A DNA stretch of 64,000 bases from Clostridium sp. 1001271st1 H5 (GTDB lineage: Bacteria > Bacillota > Clostridia > Lachnospirales > Lachnospiraceae): the NCBI RefSeq assembly GCF_005845215.1, contig NZ_SPHO01000014.1, positions 62,001 to 126,000 of the forward strand. Reading direction: 5' to 3'. Made by a program: the position numbers and the translations under genes. Of the stretch, positions 42,373-49,846 are shown piece by piece (within the stretch, counting starts at the first letter, position 1; each line of letters starts with the position of its first letter). Under the pieces are notes generated by a model. That model was not told where the DNA came from, did not search any database, and saw only the letters and a program-made list of their open reading frames with translations.

Positions 42373-42451
42373 TGTTTTTACCCTCCATCTTTTCATAAAT
42401 CGCCGCCAGTTCACAAATAACCACAAAAATCATTATTCCAATAACAATCAC
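42365..42451 (-). CDS. Small single-helix membrane peptide, 28 aa
   Basis: GTG 42451 (an in-frame GTG at 42463 also exists) to TAA 42365, which overlaps the next ATG (ATGAATAA). The peptide is one membrane helix IVIGIMIFVVICELAAIY with a charged tail EKMEGKNNE. GGGGGA upstream acts as SD. The coupling to the next gene supports its reality. Holin-like or regulatory roles are possible but unproven. Confidence 0.5.
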   Translation of the reverse strand: MIVIGIMIFVVICELAAIYEKMEGKNNE

Positions 42452-42555
42452 ATTATCCCCCACTTTCTTTGTGTTATAGTAAAAAATAAAGCCCTTCCTT
42501 AAACGGCTCTGCGTCTCAGCGTCTGGCTCTATACAATCATACTGCTATGTAATTT

Positions 42556-42783
42556 TTATTCTGCTGGCATATAAAAGACCCTCTGCCCGGTCTGATATGC
42601 TAAATCCACCTCATAAAGAACACCTTTAGCCCTCGCCATATCCTCATAGACTCCTACAAACAATGCTCCATTATGAAACCTGCTTCTGACATACACCGTT
42701 GCCCCTTTACCATCGTGGCTATATTCTGTATATATTTCACCATATTCAAGGTATTGCCTTGCATCCTGGGTTCTTATCTTCAC
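42556..42783 (-). CDS. Element-encoded hypothetical protein, 75 aa
   Basis: GTG start at 42783 overlaps the stop of the preceding gene (GTGA), with GGAGGGG upstream. Starts with a basic strand KIRTQDARQYLEYGEIYTEY and continues with a small beta-rich fold (GATVYVRSRFHNGALFVGVY). No family recognised. Confidence 0.6.
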   Translation of the reverse strand: MKIRTQDARQYLEYGEIYTEYSHDGKGATVYVRSRFHNGALFVGVYEDMARAKGVLYEVDLAYQTGQRVFYMPAE

Positions 42784-42998
42784 CGCTTACCCCTCCTTTC
42801 GATTTCTGTCAACACCGCCATTGCTATATCCTTGCTGAATGAATCTGGATGTTTTGTCATGAAACACTTAACTGCATTTACGGTTTCCTCCCAGTATTCA
42901 TCATCATCTGGTTTTCCTACTGGAAGCCGCTGCTTAAATAGCTTCCAAACGTCTGCGAACATTTCAAATTCTTGTTTCACATCTGAATTTTTTACCAC
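42780..42998 (-). CDS. Element-encoded hypothetical protein, 72 aa
   Basis: GTG 42998 with GGGGG five bases upstream, 12 bp after the helicase stop. Starts VKNSDVKQEFEMFADVWKLF; mostly helical, with EYWEETVNAVKCFMTKHPDS. No family recognised. Confidence 0.55.
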   Translation of the reverse strand: MVKNSDVKQEFEMFADVWKLFKQRLPVGKPDDDEYWEETVNAVKCFMTKHPDSFSKDIAMAVLTEIERRGKR

Positions 42999-43010
42999 AT
43001 CGGCCCCCTG

Positions 43011-44282
43011 TTAATCAAATGGTGTTTTCTCCTTTACGGGCTTGAAATTAAAATCTTTACTCTCTGCTTCCTTGAAACTCATTTCCTCACCAACAAATTC
43101 CATTTGAAATTTTGCTGTTTTTCCTTGTCGGTTTTTCTCTACCTTCACCCCTTTGTATCTTTCATTTTCTTCTGAAAGATTCCAAAGTAGCATAACAACT
43201 GATGCATCCTGCTCAATATCACCTGATTCCCTCAGTTCCGACATAGTGGGTTCTTTTGTCTGCCGTCCCTCTGATGCCCTGTTTAACTGCGATAAGACTA
43301 TGATAGGCCGGTTCAACTCCATTGCTAATGATTTAATTGCCTTTGAAATATCGCCCACTTCTGACACCCGGTTAGCATAATGACGTTCTGTCTTTATAAG
43401 CTGCAAATAATCAATGATGATGCAATCAGCCCCCATGTGCTGGCATTCTCTGCGTATCTCGCCCACGGATTTGACCCCGCTTGATATCCACACATCCAGC
43501 CTTTTCAGTTCCGTATTGGCCTTTTGGAACCGTTCTTTTTCATCCCCCAGGAAAGCCTTGCCCTGCCGGATACGGTTCATCATAATACCAGATTGCCGCG
43601 ACACCAGTCGTTCATACATCTGCTTATTTGTCATTTCCAGATTATACAGCAGCACCCGCTTGCCCTGGATTCCCATATTGGTCAGTATTTGCGTAACAAA
43701 AGCAGATTTTCCAACTGCTGGGCGCGCTCCAATAACAATGACATCCCCACCCTCCAGACCCCCAAGACATTCATCCAATCGTGTGAATCCCGTGTAAAGA
43801 AAATCCCGTTCCCTGTCCACAAAACATCCTGGGGCCATTTCGTCAACAATCTCACTTAAGCTTTTTGCCTTTGGTCTATCATCCTCCTGCAATGCCTCCA
43901 GAGCGTTCACAGTCTCCCCTATTTGCTTTTCTACGGCAGATGGGTGGAATTGTACTGCATTGATAATTTGCGTGGCTGTACGGGCCTTATATGCGTTTTT
44001 AATCACATCTGCATATTCCCCAGCCGCAGTGCTTGTCACACTTGAATCACTGCACTCTTTTAATTTGCTCAGTAATTCAGCTTGGGAAACATCAGCAATA
44101 TTTGCTGCAAGGGTTACAAGATTGGCCTGATATCCAAAATCATGCGCTCTCAAAAATTCCAGATATATCCTACCTAACAGCGCGTCAACAAACATATCAG
44201 GGCGAATGCTCCCACAATCCTTGATTGCCCGTGGTTCCATCATCAAGGCACCAATAAGCGCTTGCTCCGCATTAACAATCAT
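43011..44282 (-). CDS. dnaB: Replicative DNA helicase (DnaB family)
   Basis: 423 residues. N-terminal helical domain (AEQALIGALMMEPRAI) and RecA-like motor with Walker A IGARPAVGKSAFVTQIL near 190, Walker B CIIIDYLQLIK near 285, and LSQLNRASEGRQTKEPTMSELRESGDIEQDA motifs (in part) near 330. It unwinds DNA at the replication fork. It is somewhat shorter than host DnaB (~440-450) and is encoded with a DnaD-like initiator, so it is the element's own helicase. Start ATG overlaps the initiator stop (ATGA). Confidence 0.93.
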   Translation of the reverse strand: MIVNAEQALIGALMMEPRAIKDCGSIRPDMFVDALLGRIYLEFLRAHDFGYQANLVTLAANIADVSQAELLSKLKECSDSSVTSTAAGEYADVIKNAYKARTATQIINAVQFHPSAVEKQIGETVNALEALQEDDRPKAKSLSEIVDEMAPGCFVDRERDFLYTGFTRLDECLGGLEGGDVIVIGARPAVGKSAFVTQILTNMGIQGKRVLLYNLEMTNKQMYERLVSRQSGIMMNRIRQGKAFLGDEKERFQKANTELKRLDVWISSGVKSVGEIRRECQHMGADCIIIDYLQLIKTERHYANRVSEVGDISKAIKSLAMELNRPIIVLSQLNRASEGRQTKEPTMSELRESGDIEQDASVVMLLWNLSEENERYKGVKVEKNRQGKTAKFQMEFVGEEMSFKEAESKDFNFKPVKEKTPFD

Positions 44283-45025
44283 AAATCATCCTCCCCCGGC
44301 AGATAATCAATAATAGCCTTTGACATAAATGTATCGAAATTTTTACAAAAGCATATCTCTGTTCCCTCTGCCTCCCATTCACGGGTATAGGCCCGAACCG
44401 CCAAATAAATTTGCTTGTTAGTCAGCCGATAACGAACTTTGTTGATACAGCGCCCCTTTTTCACATAAGCACAATAGTATTCAAATGCTTTTGCTTTTCC
44501 CCTCTTTTTGGGATATATGGCATAAATCTTTTCAAAGTCTGTTTTCAGTTGTTCAAGGTCGGAATTATTATCTCCCGTCTTATCTGGTTCGGCTCCAGGC
44601 GAACATAATATATTTATTTTATTATTTACATTATTGTTTGTGTGCACTGGTCGTTCACTGGCTGTTCGATGGTCGTTCAATTGCGTTACATTCTGATGTT
44701 CACACATTTGGTACATATCCCAGTTTTTTATTGTAATTAGGCGATTTCTATTACCTGTCTGTTGTTCAATCTGCTGTTCACTTTCGTAACACTTTAAGAC
44801 ACGCTGTACTTTCGATTCCGTGACACGCAATTTGTCAGAAATGACCTTTCTGCCTGTTATCAGTTGACCAGGATTAAGCATTATTTTTTGCCCTTTAAAC
44901 ATAGCAGGAATTTCCGCATGGGTTGCATTAAGCAGAAGATAAATCCAAATAGCCATATAATCCGAATCCTTACATACTACAGGATTATCTAACATTTTTC
45001 TATGTAAGCTCACCCAGCCATTCAA
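44279..45025 (-). CDS. DnaD-like replication initiator
   Basis: 248 residues. It starts MNGWVSLHRKMLDNPVVCKD, followed by IWIYLLLNATHAEI and a winged-helix segment (GRKVISDKLRVTESKVQRVL), typical of phage replication-initiation proteins with an N-terminal replisome-organiser wHTH. A C-terminal DnaD-like region follows (DFEKIYAIYPKKRGKAKAFE). It would load the element's DnaB at its origin. RBS is weak (GGCTAAAGAATGG). The gene overlaps dnaB. Confidence 0.85.
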   Translation of the reverse strand: MNGWVSLHRKMLDNPVVCKDSDYMAIWIYLLLNATHAEIPAMFKGQKIMLNPGQLITGRKVISDKLRVTESKVQRVLKCYESEQQIEQQTGNRNRLITIKNWDMYQMCEHQNVTQLNDHRTASERPVHTNNNVNNKINILCSPGAEPDKTGDNNSDLEQLKTDFEKIYAIYPKKRGKAKAFEYYCAYVKKGRCINKVRYRLTNKQIYLAVRAYTREWEAEGTEICFCKNFDTFMSKAIIDYLPGEDDL

Positions 45026-45051
45026 GTTTAATCACCGCCATTCTTTAGCCC

Positions 45052-45402
45052 TCATGCATTAGCCCCCTGTCCATTCAGAAAATCTACCAGTTTGCCAAAA
45101 TTGACTAAATATTTCGTCCCAACCATAACAAACGTTATTTTCTTCTGGAGGCATAATTTTCTTATGCAATCATAAGATAATCCGGTTCTCTCTGCTGCCT
45201 TACGGATGGTAAGCATTTCTGGAATGGACTGCTCCTCCTGCACTGGAAGTTTAATAGCCGCTTCTAATGCCGCCATCTCATTAAGAATAGCCTTTTCCTG
45301 CCTTTCTGTGTTTGTGTTCCAACAGGAACCGGATTGCAAGAAAAGTTCTGAACGCTGCCGCGCTAAGTCCGTATATCTGGAAACCATTTCCATTTTTGTC
45401 AT
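45052..45402 (-). CDS. Excisionase-family HTH protein
   Basis: 116 residues from ATG 45402 (or 124 from 45426). The C-terminal 55 residues are a MerR/excisionase-like winged helix: LTIRKAAERTGLSYDCIRKL, then KKITFVMVGTKYLVNFGKL. It would bend DNA at the att arms to drive excision, or act as a regulator. The N-terminal half is a coiled helix (EMAALEAAIKLPVQ). A tiny upstream ORF overlaps its start. Confidence 0.7.
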   Translation of the reverse strand: MTKMEMVSRYTDLARQRSELFLQSGSCWNTNTERQEKAILNEMAALEAAIKLPVQEEQSIPEMLTIRKAAERTGLSYDCIRKLCLQKKITFVMVGTKYLVNFGKLVDFLNGQGANA

Positions 45403-45420
45403 AAATCTAAGCTTGCTCCT

Positions 45421-45445
45421 TTCCATTCATCCATGCCGCCCAGCA
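45421..45445. repeat. 25-bp direct repeat, left copy
   Basis: Identical to 46475-46499. The pair flanks the whole immunity module (both XRE genes and their operators), and each copy lies at the start of a neighbouring gene: the excisionase-like gene here and the integrase gene at the other copy. Its core reads CATCCATGCCGCCCAGCA. Confidence 0.8.
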
Positions 45446-45450
45446 TATTT

Positions 45451-45642
45451 CTATTCTAAAATTTCAGTTACATCAACCTCTAACGCATCTGCAATCTTAA
45501 ATGCAGTTCTTGCCTGACAATTCTTTCCGTTAATAAGAGTAGATAAATTCCCCCTACTCATGCCTACTTTGTCTGCAAGGTCCTTCTGGTACATATCATG
45601 TTTTGCCATAATAATTTCCATCTTAGTTTTACACAGTCTCAT
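45451..45642 (-). CDS. Cro-like XRE regulator, 63 aa
   Basis: ATG 45642 with GGAGGTG. It is one HTH domain: MRLCKTKMEIIMAKHDMYQK, DLADKVGMSRGNLSTLINGK and TAFKIADALEVDVTEIL. It is transcribed divergently from the CI-like repressor from a consensus promoter with palindromic operators between them, the classical lysogeny switch layout. Confidence 0.8.
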   Translation of the reverse strand: MRLCKTKMEIIMAKHDMYQKDLADKVGMSRGNLSTLINGKNCQARTAFKIADALEVDVTEILE

Positions 45643-45658
45643 AATCCACCTCCTTATG

Positions 45659-45733
45659 GAACTATTTTTAGTTCTATTTATATTATATAGAACTAATTTC
45701 GATTTGTCAACTATGTGAACAGAACTATTTTTA
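45659..45733. promoter_or_regulatory. Immunity operators
   Basis: Three related sites: GAACTATTTTTAGTTC (45659-45674), AGTTCTAT...ATAGAACT (45670-45694) and a half site AACAGAACTATTTTTAG (45718-45733). The second covers the -10 of the Cro-side promoter. The third lies beside the -35 of the repressor promoter. Confidence 0.7.
45682..45710 (-). promoter_or_regulatory. Early promoter of the element's minus-strand operon
   Basis: Perfect consensus on the minus strand: TTGACA (45710-45705), 17-bp spacer, TATAAT (45687-45682). It drives the Cro-like, excisionase, initiator and helicase genes, and is overlapped by an operator. Confidence 0.85.
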
Positions 45734-45736
45734 GCA

Positions 45737-45765
45737 TTGAAAAAACATTTCCTATGTGATATGCT
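45737..45765 (+). promoter_or_regulatory. Repressor promoter
   Basis: TTGAAA (45737-45742), 17 bp, TATGCT (45760-45765), 30 bp before the repressor ATG. Confidence 0.65.
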
Positions 45766-45794
45766 TAAAGCATCATAAGAAAGGATGTGGGTAT

Positions 45795-46448
45795 ATGAAG
45801 GCCAGTACATTATTAAGAATTGGTGATAGCATCCGTATCCTAAGAAAAAATAAGGGTTGGACGCAAAAAAAGCTTGCTAGCGAAAGTGGCATTCACGAAG
45901 TACAGATTCGCAGATATGAAAACAATCAATCACTTCCCAGAGATGAACAATTACAAAAACTTGCTAGTGCTCTAGGAGTCGAAAAAGATTTTTTTACACG
46001 CATGGATAACATACAAAAAACTGTTCAAGCCGCCAAAGCAATGGATGAAAAGGCAAAAAAATCCTTTTCTGCACAAGAAGTATTTATTTTAGGAAAAGAC
46101 AAATTAAGTCTACCGATAACAACGTCTACTCAAGCTCATTTGTCATATGAAGAAACAGAAATAAAACTTCATAACAATGATAGTATCTATAATCATGAAT
46201 ATCTTGACGACATGAAGTTTAATGGTATTATGCAAAAAACTAACCGTGGAGAAGAGCTGACACCGCAGGAATCCATATTCAAATCAGCTTACCTGGCAAG
46301 AGCCTTAAGAGGCATAGGAGATTCTTTCGCACAATATTATGCAATGTTAAACGAAGAAGGTCAAAAGAAAGCTGACGAAGAAATAACCAGAACCATTAAA
46401 CAGCTAGAATTGCTTACGAAAATACCGGAATACAGAAAAAAAGACTAA
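45795..46448 (+). CDS. CI-like XRE repressor
   Basis: 217 residues from ATG 45795 (SD GAAAGGATG). N-terminal HTH: IGDSIRILRKNKGWTQKKLA, SGIHEVQIRRYENNQSLPRD and LQKLASALGVEKDFF. The C-terminal ~140 residues are helical and charged, without the Ser/Lys peptidase motif of LexA-type repressors, so induction would not be by self-cleavage. A coupled antirepressor is only present as a pseudogene (36405-36970). Confidence 0.8.
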   Translation: MKASTLLRIGDSIRILRKNKGWTQKKLASESGIHEVQIRRYENNQSLPRDEQLQKLASALGVEKDFFTRMDNIQKTVQAAKAMDEKAKKSFSAQEVFILGKDKLSLPITTSTQAHLSYEETEIKLHNNDSIYNHEYLDDMKFNGIMQKTNRGEELTPQESIFKSAYLARALRGIGDSFAQYYAMLNEEGQKKADEEITRTIKQLELLTKIPEYRKKD

Positions 46449-46474
46449 TTAACCACTATTGTCAACTATCAATT

Positions 46475-46499
46475 TTCCATTCATCCATGCCGCCCAGCA
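46475..46499. repeat. 25-bp direct repeat, right copy
   Basis: Exact second copy of 45421-45445, 19 bp before the integrase ATG. The 1,029 bp between the copies hold the immunity switch. Confidence 0.8.
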
Positions 46500-46517
46500 G
46501 ATGAAAGGAAGGATATT

Positions 46518-47864
46518 ATGGCAAGTGTAAGAAAGCGCGGTAACTCTTATCAAGTCACGGTTAGCAATGGGCGCAGAGCCGATGGGTCCCAAATACTTGA
46601 AACGGAAACATTCACACCAGAGCCAGGAATGACCCCAAAACAGGAGAAAAAGGCCCTGGAGCAATTTGTAATGGACTTTGAGCGTGATGTAAAATCAGGC
46701 CAAAACGTTAAAGGCCGGCGCATGACTTTGGAGGAACTATCTGAGTTATTTTTAAAAGACAATGAACCTACAGGAAAACCGGATGAAGATATTATGTCCA
46801 TCACTACCTGGGCCAGCTATAAAAACTGTTTGAAATTGCGCATTGTCCCACGCCTGGGGCATTTAAAGATATGCAGCATCATTCCAAAGAACCTTAAGGA
46901 TTACAGCAAAGACTTAAGGCAGGACGGGGCCAGGATTGACGGAAAGCCCGGCGGGCTATCTGAAAGCACCATAACAAGGGATTGCGCCATTGTCAGCAGC
47001 TTATTGTCTTATGCCGTTGGTGAGGGATTACTTACCATAAACTCTTTAATCTATGCTGGAAAGCAAAGCAAGGGACATAGACCCAAGAAAGAGTATAAGG
47101 TGAAATATCTTACCATAGAGCAAACACAAGCGTTCCTGTGGGCCTTAGACAACCCTATAACGATAAAATACGGAGGCCGTAAGCGTAAAAACAAATCAGG
47201 GGAAGTATATTCAATCAAAGAATATCAAACGTCCTGGAAACTCTCTTTAAAATGGCGGGCTTACTTTTATCTGGCTCTATTTATTGGTGACAGACGTGGT
47301 GAGAATATAGCTTTCACATGGAATGATATAGATTTAGATACCGGAACCGTGAATATTGAAAACTCTACAGCTTATGTGGATGGAAAGATAATACAGAAAA
47401 AGACCAAAACAAATAAATCACGCACTCCTGTTATACCGCCTGTTGTTACAGGCATATTGAAATTATGGAAAGCGGAGCAAATGCGCCAAAGCATGGAGCG
47501 CGGCACATATTGGCAGGGATACCACGGGAAAGAATTTGATAAGAATTTTATCTTCACACAAGAAAATGGGATTCAAATGCACCCTTCAAGCCCATACCAT
47601 CAGTTTAAACGAATTATAGAACTGTATAACAAATATGTGGCAGAGGATTGCAGCCACATGATACCCCCGGATATAACCCCACACGATTTACGGCATACTG
47701 CCGCATCCATATTGATTGCTAATAATATGGACCCGCGCTCCGTTGCCGGGGTTCTGGGACATTCCAATGCGACCACCACATTAAATATCTATGCCTACTT
47801 TTTCCGCAGCAAGAATGAGGAAGCAGCTAACATCATGGAGAGTGTTTTAATCAAGGCAAATTAG
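46518..47864 (+). CDS. int: Tyrosine integrase
   Basis: 448 residues from ATG 46518 (SD AAGGAAGGA). It has an N-terminal arm-binding AP2-like segment (RKRGNSYQVTVSNGRRADGS), a SAM-like core-binding domain (~60-170) and a catalytic domain with Arg in GDRRGENIAF near 257, HDLRHTAAS near 388, LGHSN near 413 and the nucleophile in NIYAYF near 425. It mediates site-specific integration in the tRNA-Thr gene directly downstream. A later TTAGTCAA cluster overlaps its stop. Confidence 0.95.
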   Translation: MASVRKRGNSYQVTVSNGRRADGSQILETETFTPEPGMTPKQEKKALEQFVMDFERDVKSGQNVKGRRMTLEELSELFLKDNEPTGKPDEDIMSITTWASYKNCLKLRIVPRLGHLKICSIIPKNLKDYSKDLRQDGARIDGKPGGLSESTITRDCAIVSSLLSYAVGEGLLTINSLIYAGKQSKGHRPKKEYKVKYLTIEQTQAFLWALDNPITIKYGGRKRKNKSGEVYSIKEYQTSWKLSLKWRAYFYLALFIGDRRGENIAFTWNDIDLDTGTVNIENSTAYVDGKIIQKKTKTNKSRTPVIPPVVTGILKLWKAEQMRQSMERGTYWQGYHGKEFDKNFIFTQENGIQMHPSSPYHQFKRIIELYNKYVAEDCSHMIPPDITPHDLRHTAASILIANNMDPRSVAGVLGHSNATTTLNIYAYFFRSKNEEAANIMESVLIKAN

Positions 47865-47891
47865 TCAATGTTAGTCAAATGTTAGTCAAAT
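47860..47891. promoter_or_regulatory. Integrase arm-type sites, right end
   Basis: Three TTAGTCAA motifs in tandem (47860-47869, 47870-47880, 47881-47891), in the same orientation as the pair at 31700-31721. The first includes the integrase stop codon. Confidence 0.6.
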
Positions 47892-47895
47892 CAAG

Positions 47896-47925
47896 AAAAC
47901 CGCCCACACCGGACGGTTTTTCTTT
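47896..47925 (+). terminator. Integrase terminator
   Basis: AAAACCG/CGGTTTT stem followed by TTCTTTT, 32 bp after the stop. Confidence 0.75.
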
Positions 47926-47970
47926 TGCTCAAATGTTCAATTTTCCTTGTAAATACGTACTTTTTTATCA

Positions 47971-48013
47971 AGCCACTGGCCGGACTTGAACCGGCGACCC
48001 ACGCATTACGAAT
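47971..48013. repeat. att site within intact tRNA-Thr
   Basis: The 3' 43 bp of tRNA-Thr, supplied by the element on integration. The displaced copy is at 31541-31583. Confidence 0.9.
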
Positions 48014-48043
48014 GCGTTGCGCTACCAACTGCGCTACAGTGGC
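47971..48043 (-). tRNA. tRNA-Thr (anticodon CGT)
   Basis: 73 nt on the minus strand: acceptor GCCACTG/CAGTGGC with discriminator U, anticodon arm ACGCA-TTCGTAA-TGCGT and T-arm CCGGTTCAAGTCCGG. Integration site of the 16.4-kb element, which restores the 3' half with one base change in the T-loop. Confidence 0.95.
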
Positions 48044-48110
48044 ATCCGAACAGCAATTGCCATTCCTTTGATGCAACAAGGCTGCTGCCTAAGCAACAGC
48101 CTTGCCATCA

Positions 48111-48182
48111 TGACCTGACCGGGAATCGAACCCGGGTTTACGCCGTGAGAGGGCGTCGTCTTAGCCGCTTGACCATCAGGCC
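48111..48182 (-). tRNA. tRNA-Glu (anticodon CTC)
   Basis: 72 nt on the minus strand: acceptor GGCCTGA/TCAGGTC with discriminator A, anticodon arm ACGCC-CTCTCAC-GGCGT and T-arm CCGGGTTCGATTCCCGG. A hairpin (AAGGCTG/CAGCCTT, ~48078-48102) separates it from tRNA-Thr. Confidence 0.95.
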
Positions 48183-48192
48183 TTAAGGTAAA

Positions 48193-48266
48193 TCGAGGCG
48201 ACGTGATTCGAACACGCGGCCTCTGCGTCCCGAACGCAGCGCTCTACCAAACTGAGCCACGCCTCG
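48193..48266 (-). tRNA. tRNA-Pro (anticodon CGG)
   Basis: 74 nt on the minus strand: acceptor CGAGGCG/CGCCTCG with discriminator A, anticodon arm CTGCG-TTCGGGA-CGCAG and T-arm GTGTTCGAATCAC. First gene of the Pro-Glu-Thr transcript. Confidence 0.95.
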
Positions 48267-48277
48267 ATACCTTTGGT

Positions 48278-48306
48278 AGTATAATACATTTATTCCAGAA
48301 AGTCAA
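48278..48306 (-). promoter_or_regulatory. tRNA operon promoter
   Basis: TTGACT (48306-48301), 17-bp spacer, TATACT (48283-48278), ending 12 bp before tRNA-Pro. Confidence 0.8.
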
Positions 48307-48373
48307 CTATAAATTGTCAAAATTTTTAAAATAACTTTGATAATTTCTGTAACCCCTGGCTGCAGGCTCAGTA

Positions 48374-48568
48374 CTACACTTCCACGGCTGTAAATCCAAG
48401 GTCATCTAAAATCTCCACAGCCCTGGCTTCAGCGTCCGTGTCTCCGTCAACAGTCACTGTCTTGACAGATAAATCCACGGTATTCTTAATGCCGGCTCCG
48501 TCCAGCCCCTTCTTAATCCGGTTTACACAGCCCTCGCACATCATTTCCTCACACTTATACGTCTTCAT
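48374..48568 (-). CDS. copZ: Copper chaperone CopZ-like heavy-metal-binding protein
   Basis: 64 residues, one HMA domain with the metal motif MMCEGC near residue 10 and the ferredoxin-like pattern VDLSVKTVTVDGDTDAEARA. It would bind Cu(I) in the cytoplasm and deliver it to CopA. ATG 48568 is chosen since AAAGGAG is 8 nt upstream; the ATG at 48574 is too close. It stands 3.1 kb from csoR/copA, separated by the acyltransferase genes, and no CsoR-type operator was seen upstream. Confidence 0.8.
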   Translation of the reverse strand: MKTYKCEEMMCEGCVNRIKKGLDGAGIKNTVDLSVKTVTVDGDTDAEARAVEILDDLGFTAVEV

Positions 48569-48691
48569 ATTCATTCTCCTTTACTATTTTTATTAACAGG
48601 CCTTCCCTGATTCCTGCTCCGGGGCGCCATCCTGTTTCACTGTCATCGCTGCATCTGCAAAAGACCCTGGCGGTTTTCGCTTATTCTTCCC

Positions 48692-49789
48692 TCATTCATA
48701 AATGCTGTCATAATCATAGTTTGCGTAAAAATCCGTGATTCTATCAAAATACCCATCCACATTTTCCCTGGTCAGCCTGTGCTCGCCAGCCGCCATCCAT
48801 TCCAGAAGCCGGTCCCCTATGTCCTCCGAGTAGTGAATCACGTCCATGTAATGGTCCAGATTGCAGGTAATGTCAAACTGGTCGTCAAAAGCAAAGAGCC
48901 GGATATTGCTGCATTCCAGGAGCATGGAGGCCATGAGCCGGTATCCCTCCATCTGACGTTCAAACTCCCCCTTTACCATCAGTTCACTGTCCCACCAGCT
49001 GATGCTGTAGGGCGGAATGAAGTAATAAAAGGTGACCTGGGGATTAGCCCTTGCCGTGGCCAGCACATTCTGCTCCAGATTCTCCATGACCATCCGGCGG
49101 TCCTCTTCGGTAAAGAGGGCTGTTTCCTCCCTCCGGGGCTCCCGCTCGTATGTCTTTAAGACAGCCTCCCTGCCCCAGTCCCGTTCCGGCGCCCAGTGCA
49201 TGTATTCGTCAAAGGTGGTGGTCTGCTCCCCCGCCCTTGTCCTGGCAAAAACGCCCGGAATGGTACCGAATATCACTTCTTTATTGAAAATATAGTTCAC
49301 ATCATTAAATGGGTTTCCATCCAGCAGATAAGCGGGAGAAGGGGCTGCCGGATTCCACTCATCCTTGGGATAAAACAGGAAACTCCTGTCCAGGCTCCTG
49401 CACACCACTCTAATCCGGGGCTGGTAGGCAATGGCCCGTCTGACAGCCTGGTCCACCTCCTTATAGTATCCCCCTGCATAAGGTATTTTGATGGATGTTA
49501 CGCCGAAAAGACTGTCAAAGCGGCTGGCCTTAAAATTCTCCATCATGGATGTTCCTGTGAGCACTGCATCATATGTAAAATTGCGGCTGATTCCGTCATT
49601 CTGGTACCGCTCGCTGTCAATGGGATATGCCAGATGCCCAAGGGGCTTATGATAATGGAAAAAGGGGTCCACATAAACCACCATTCCCCCAATTAAAACC
49701 AGCATGGCCAGTACGGTTCCCAAGGTAAACCGAAGCCATCTGCCATAGCTGTTATCTTCTGTCCCTTTCCTCTGCTTTTGTGTCTCCAA
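48692..49789 (-). CDS. SGNH/DHHW-like protein partnered with an MBOAT acyltransferase
   Basis: 365 residues: N-terminal membrane anchor (FTLGTVLAMLVLIGGMVVYV) and a large extracellular domain. A GTSMMENF segment near 80 fits the SGNH serine motif, and FDITCNLDHYMDVIHYSED near 320 fits the catalytic Asp-His block. Such proteins transfer acyl groups from a membrane MBOAT partner to an extracellular sugar polymer. Start TTG 49789 with GGAGAG six bases upstream. It lies 57 bp after the MBOAT gene. Confidence 0.7.
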   Translation of the reverse strand: METQKQRKGTEDNSYGRWLRFTLGTVLAMLVLIGGMVVYVDPFFHYHKPLGHLAYPIDSERYQNDGISRNFTYDAVLTGTSMMENFKASRFDSLFGVTSIKIPYAGGYYKEVDQAVRRAIAYQPRIRVVCRSLDRSFLFYPKDEWNPAAPSPAYLLDGNPFNDVNYIFNKEVIFGTIPGVFARTRAGEQTTTFDEYMHWAPERDWGREAVLKTYEREPRREETALFTEEDRRMVMENLEQNVLATARANPQVTFYYFIPPYSISWWDSELMVKGEFERQMEGYRLMASMLLECSNIRLFAFDDQFDITCNLDHYMDVIHYSEDIGDRLLEWMAAGEHRLTRENVDGYFDRITDFYANYDYDSIYE

Positions 49790-49846
49790 TCCTATCTCTC
49801 CTGTAGCTGTATATTATGCCTTACTGTCTGTAAGCCGCAAACCTGT

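Larger units (their letters stand above)
31541..48013. mobile_element. Integrated phage-like element, 16.4 kb, in tRNA-Thr
   Basis: Bounded by a 43-bp duplication of the 3' part of tRNA-Thr (31541-31583 and 47971-48013, one mismatch). A tyrosine integrase is adjacent to the intact tRNA end, and TTAGTCAA arm-type repeats occur at both ends. Base composition is more AT-rich than the flanks. It carries immunity, excision and DNA-replication genes and a short tail segment with a tape measure protein. I found no terminase, portal, capsid, head-tail connector, endolysin or conjugation genes. Decayed prophage and phage satellite are both possible. Confidence 0.9.
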
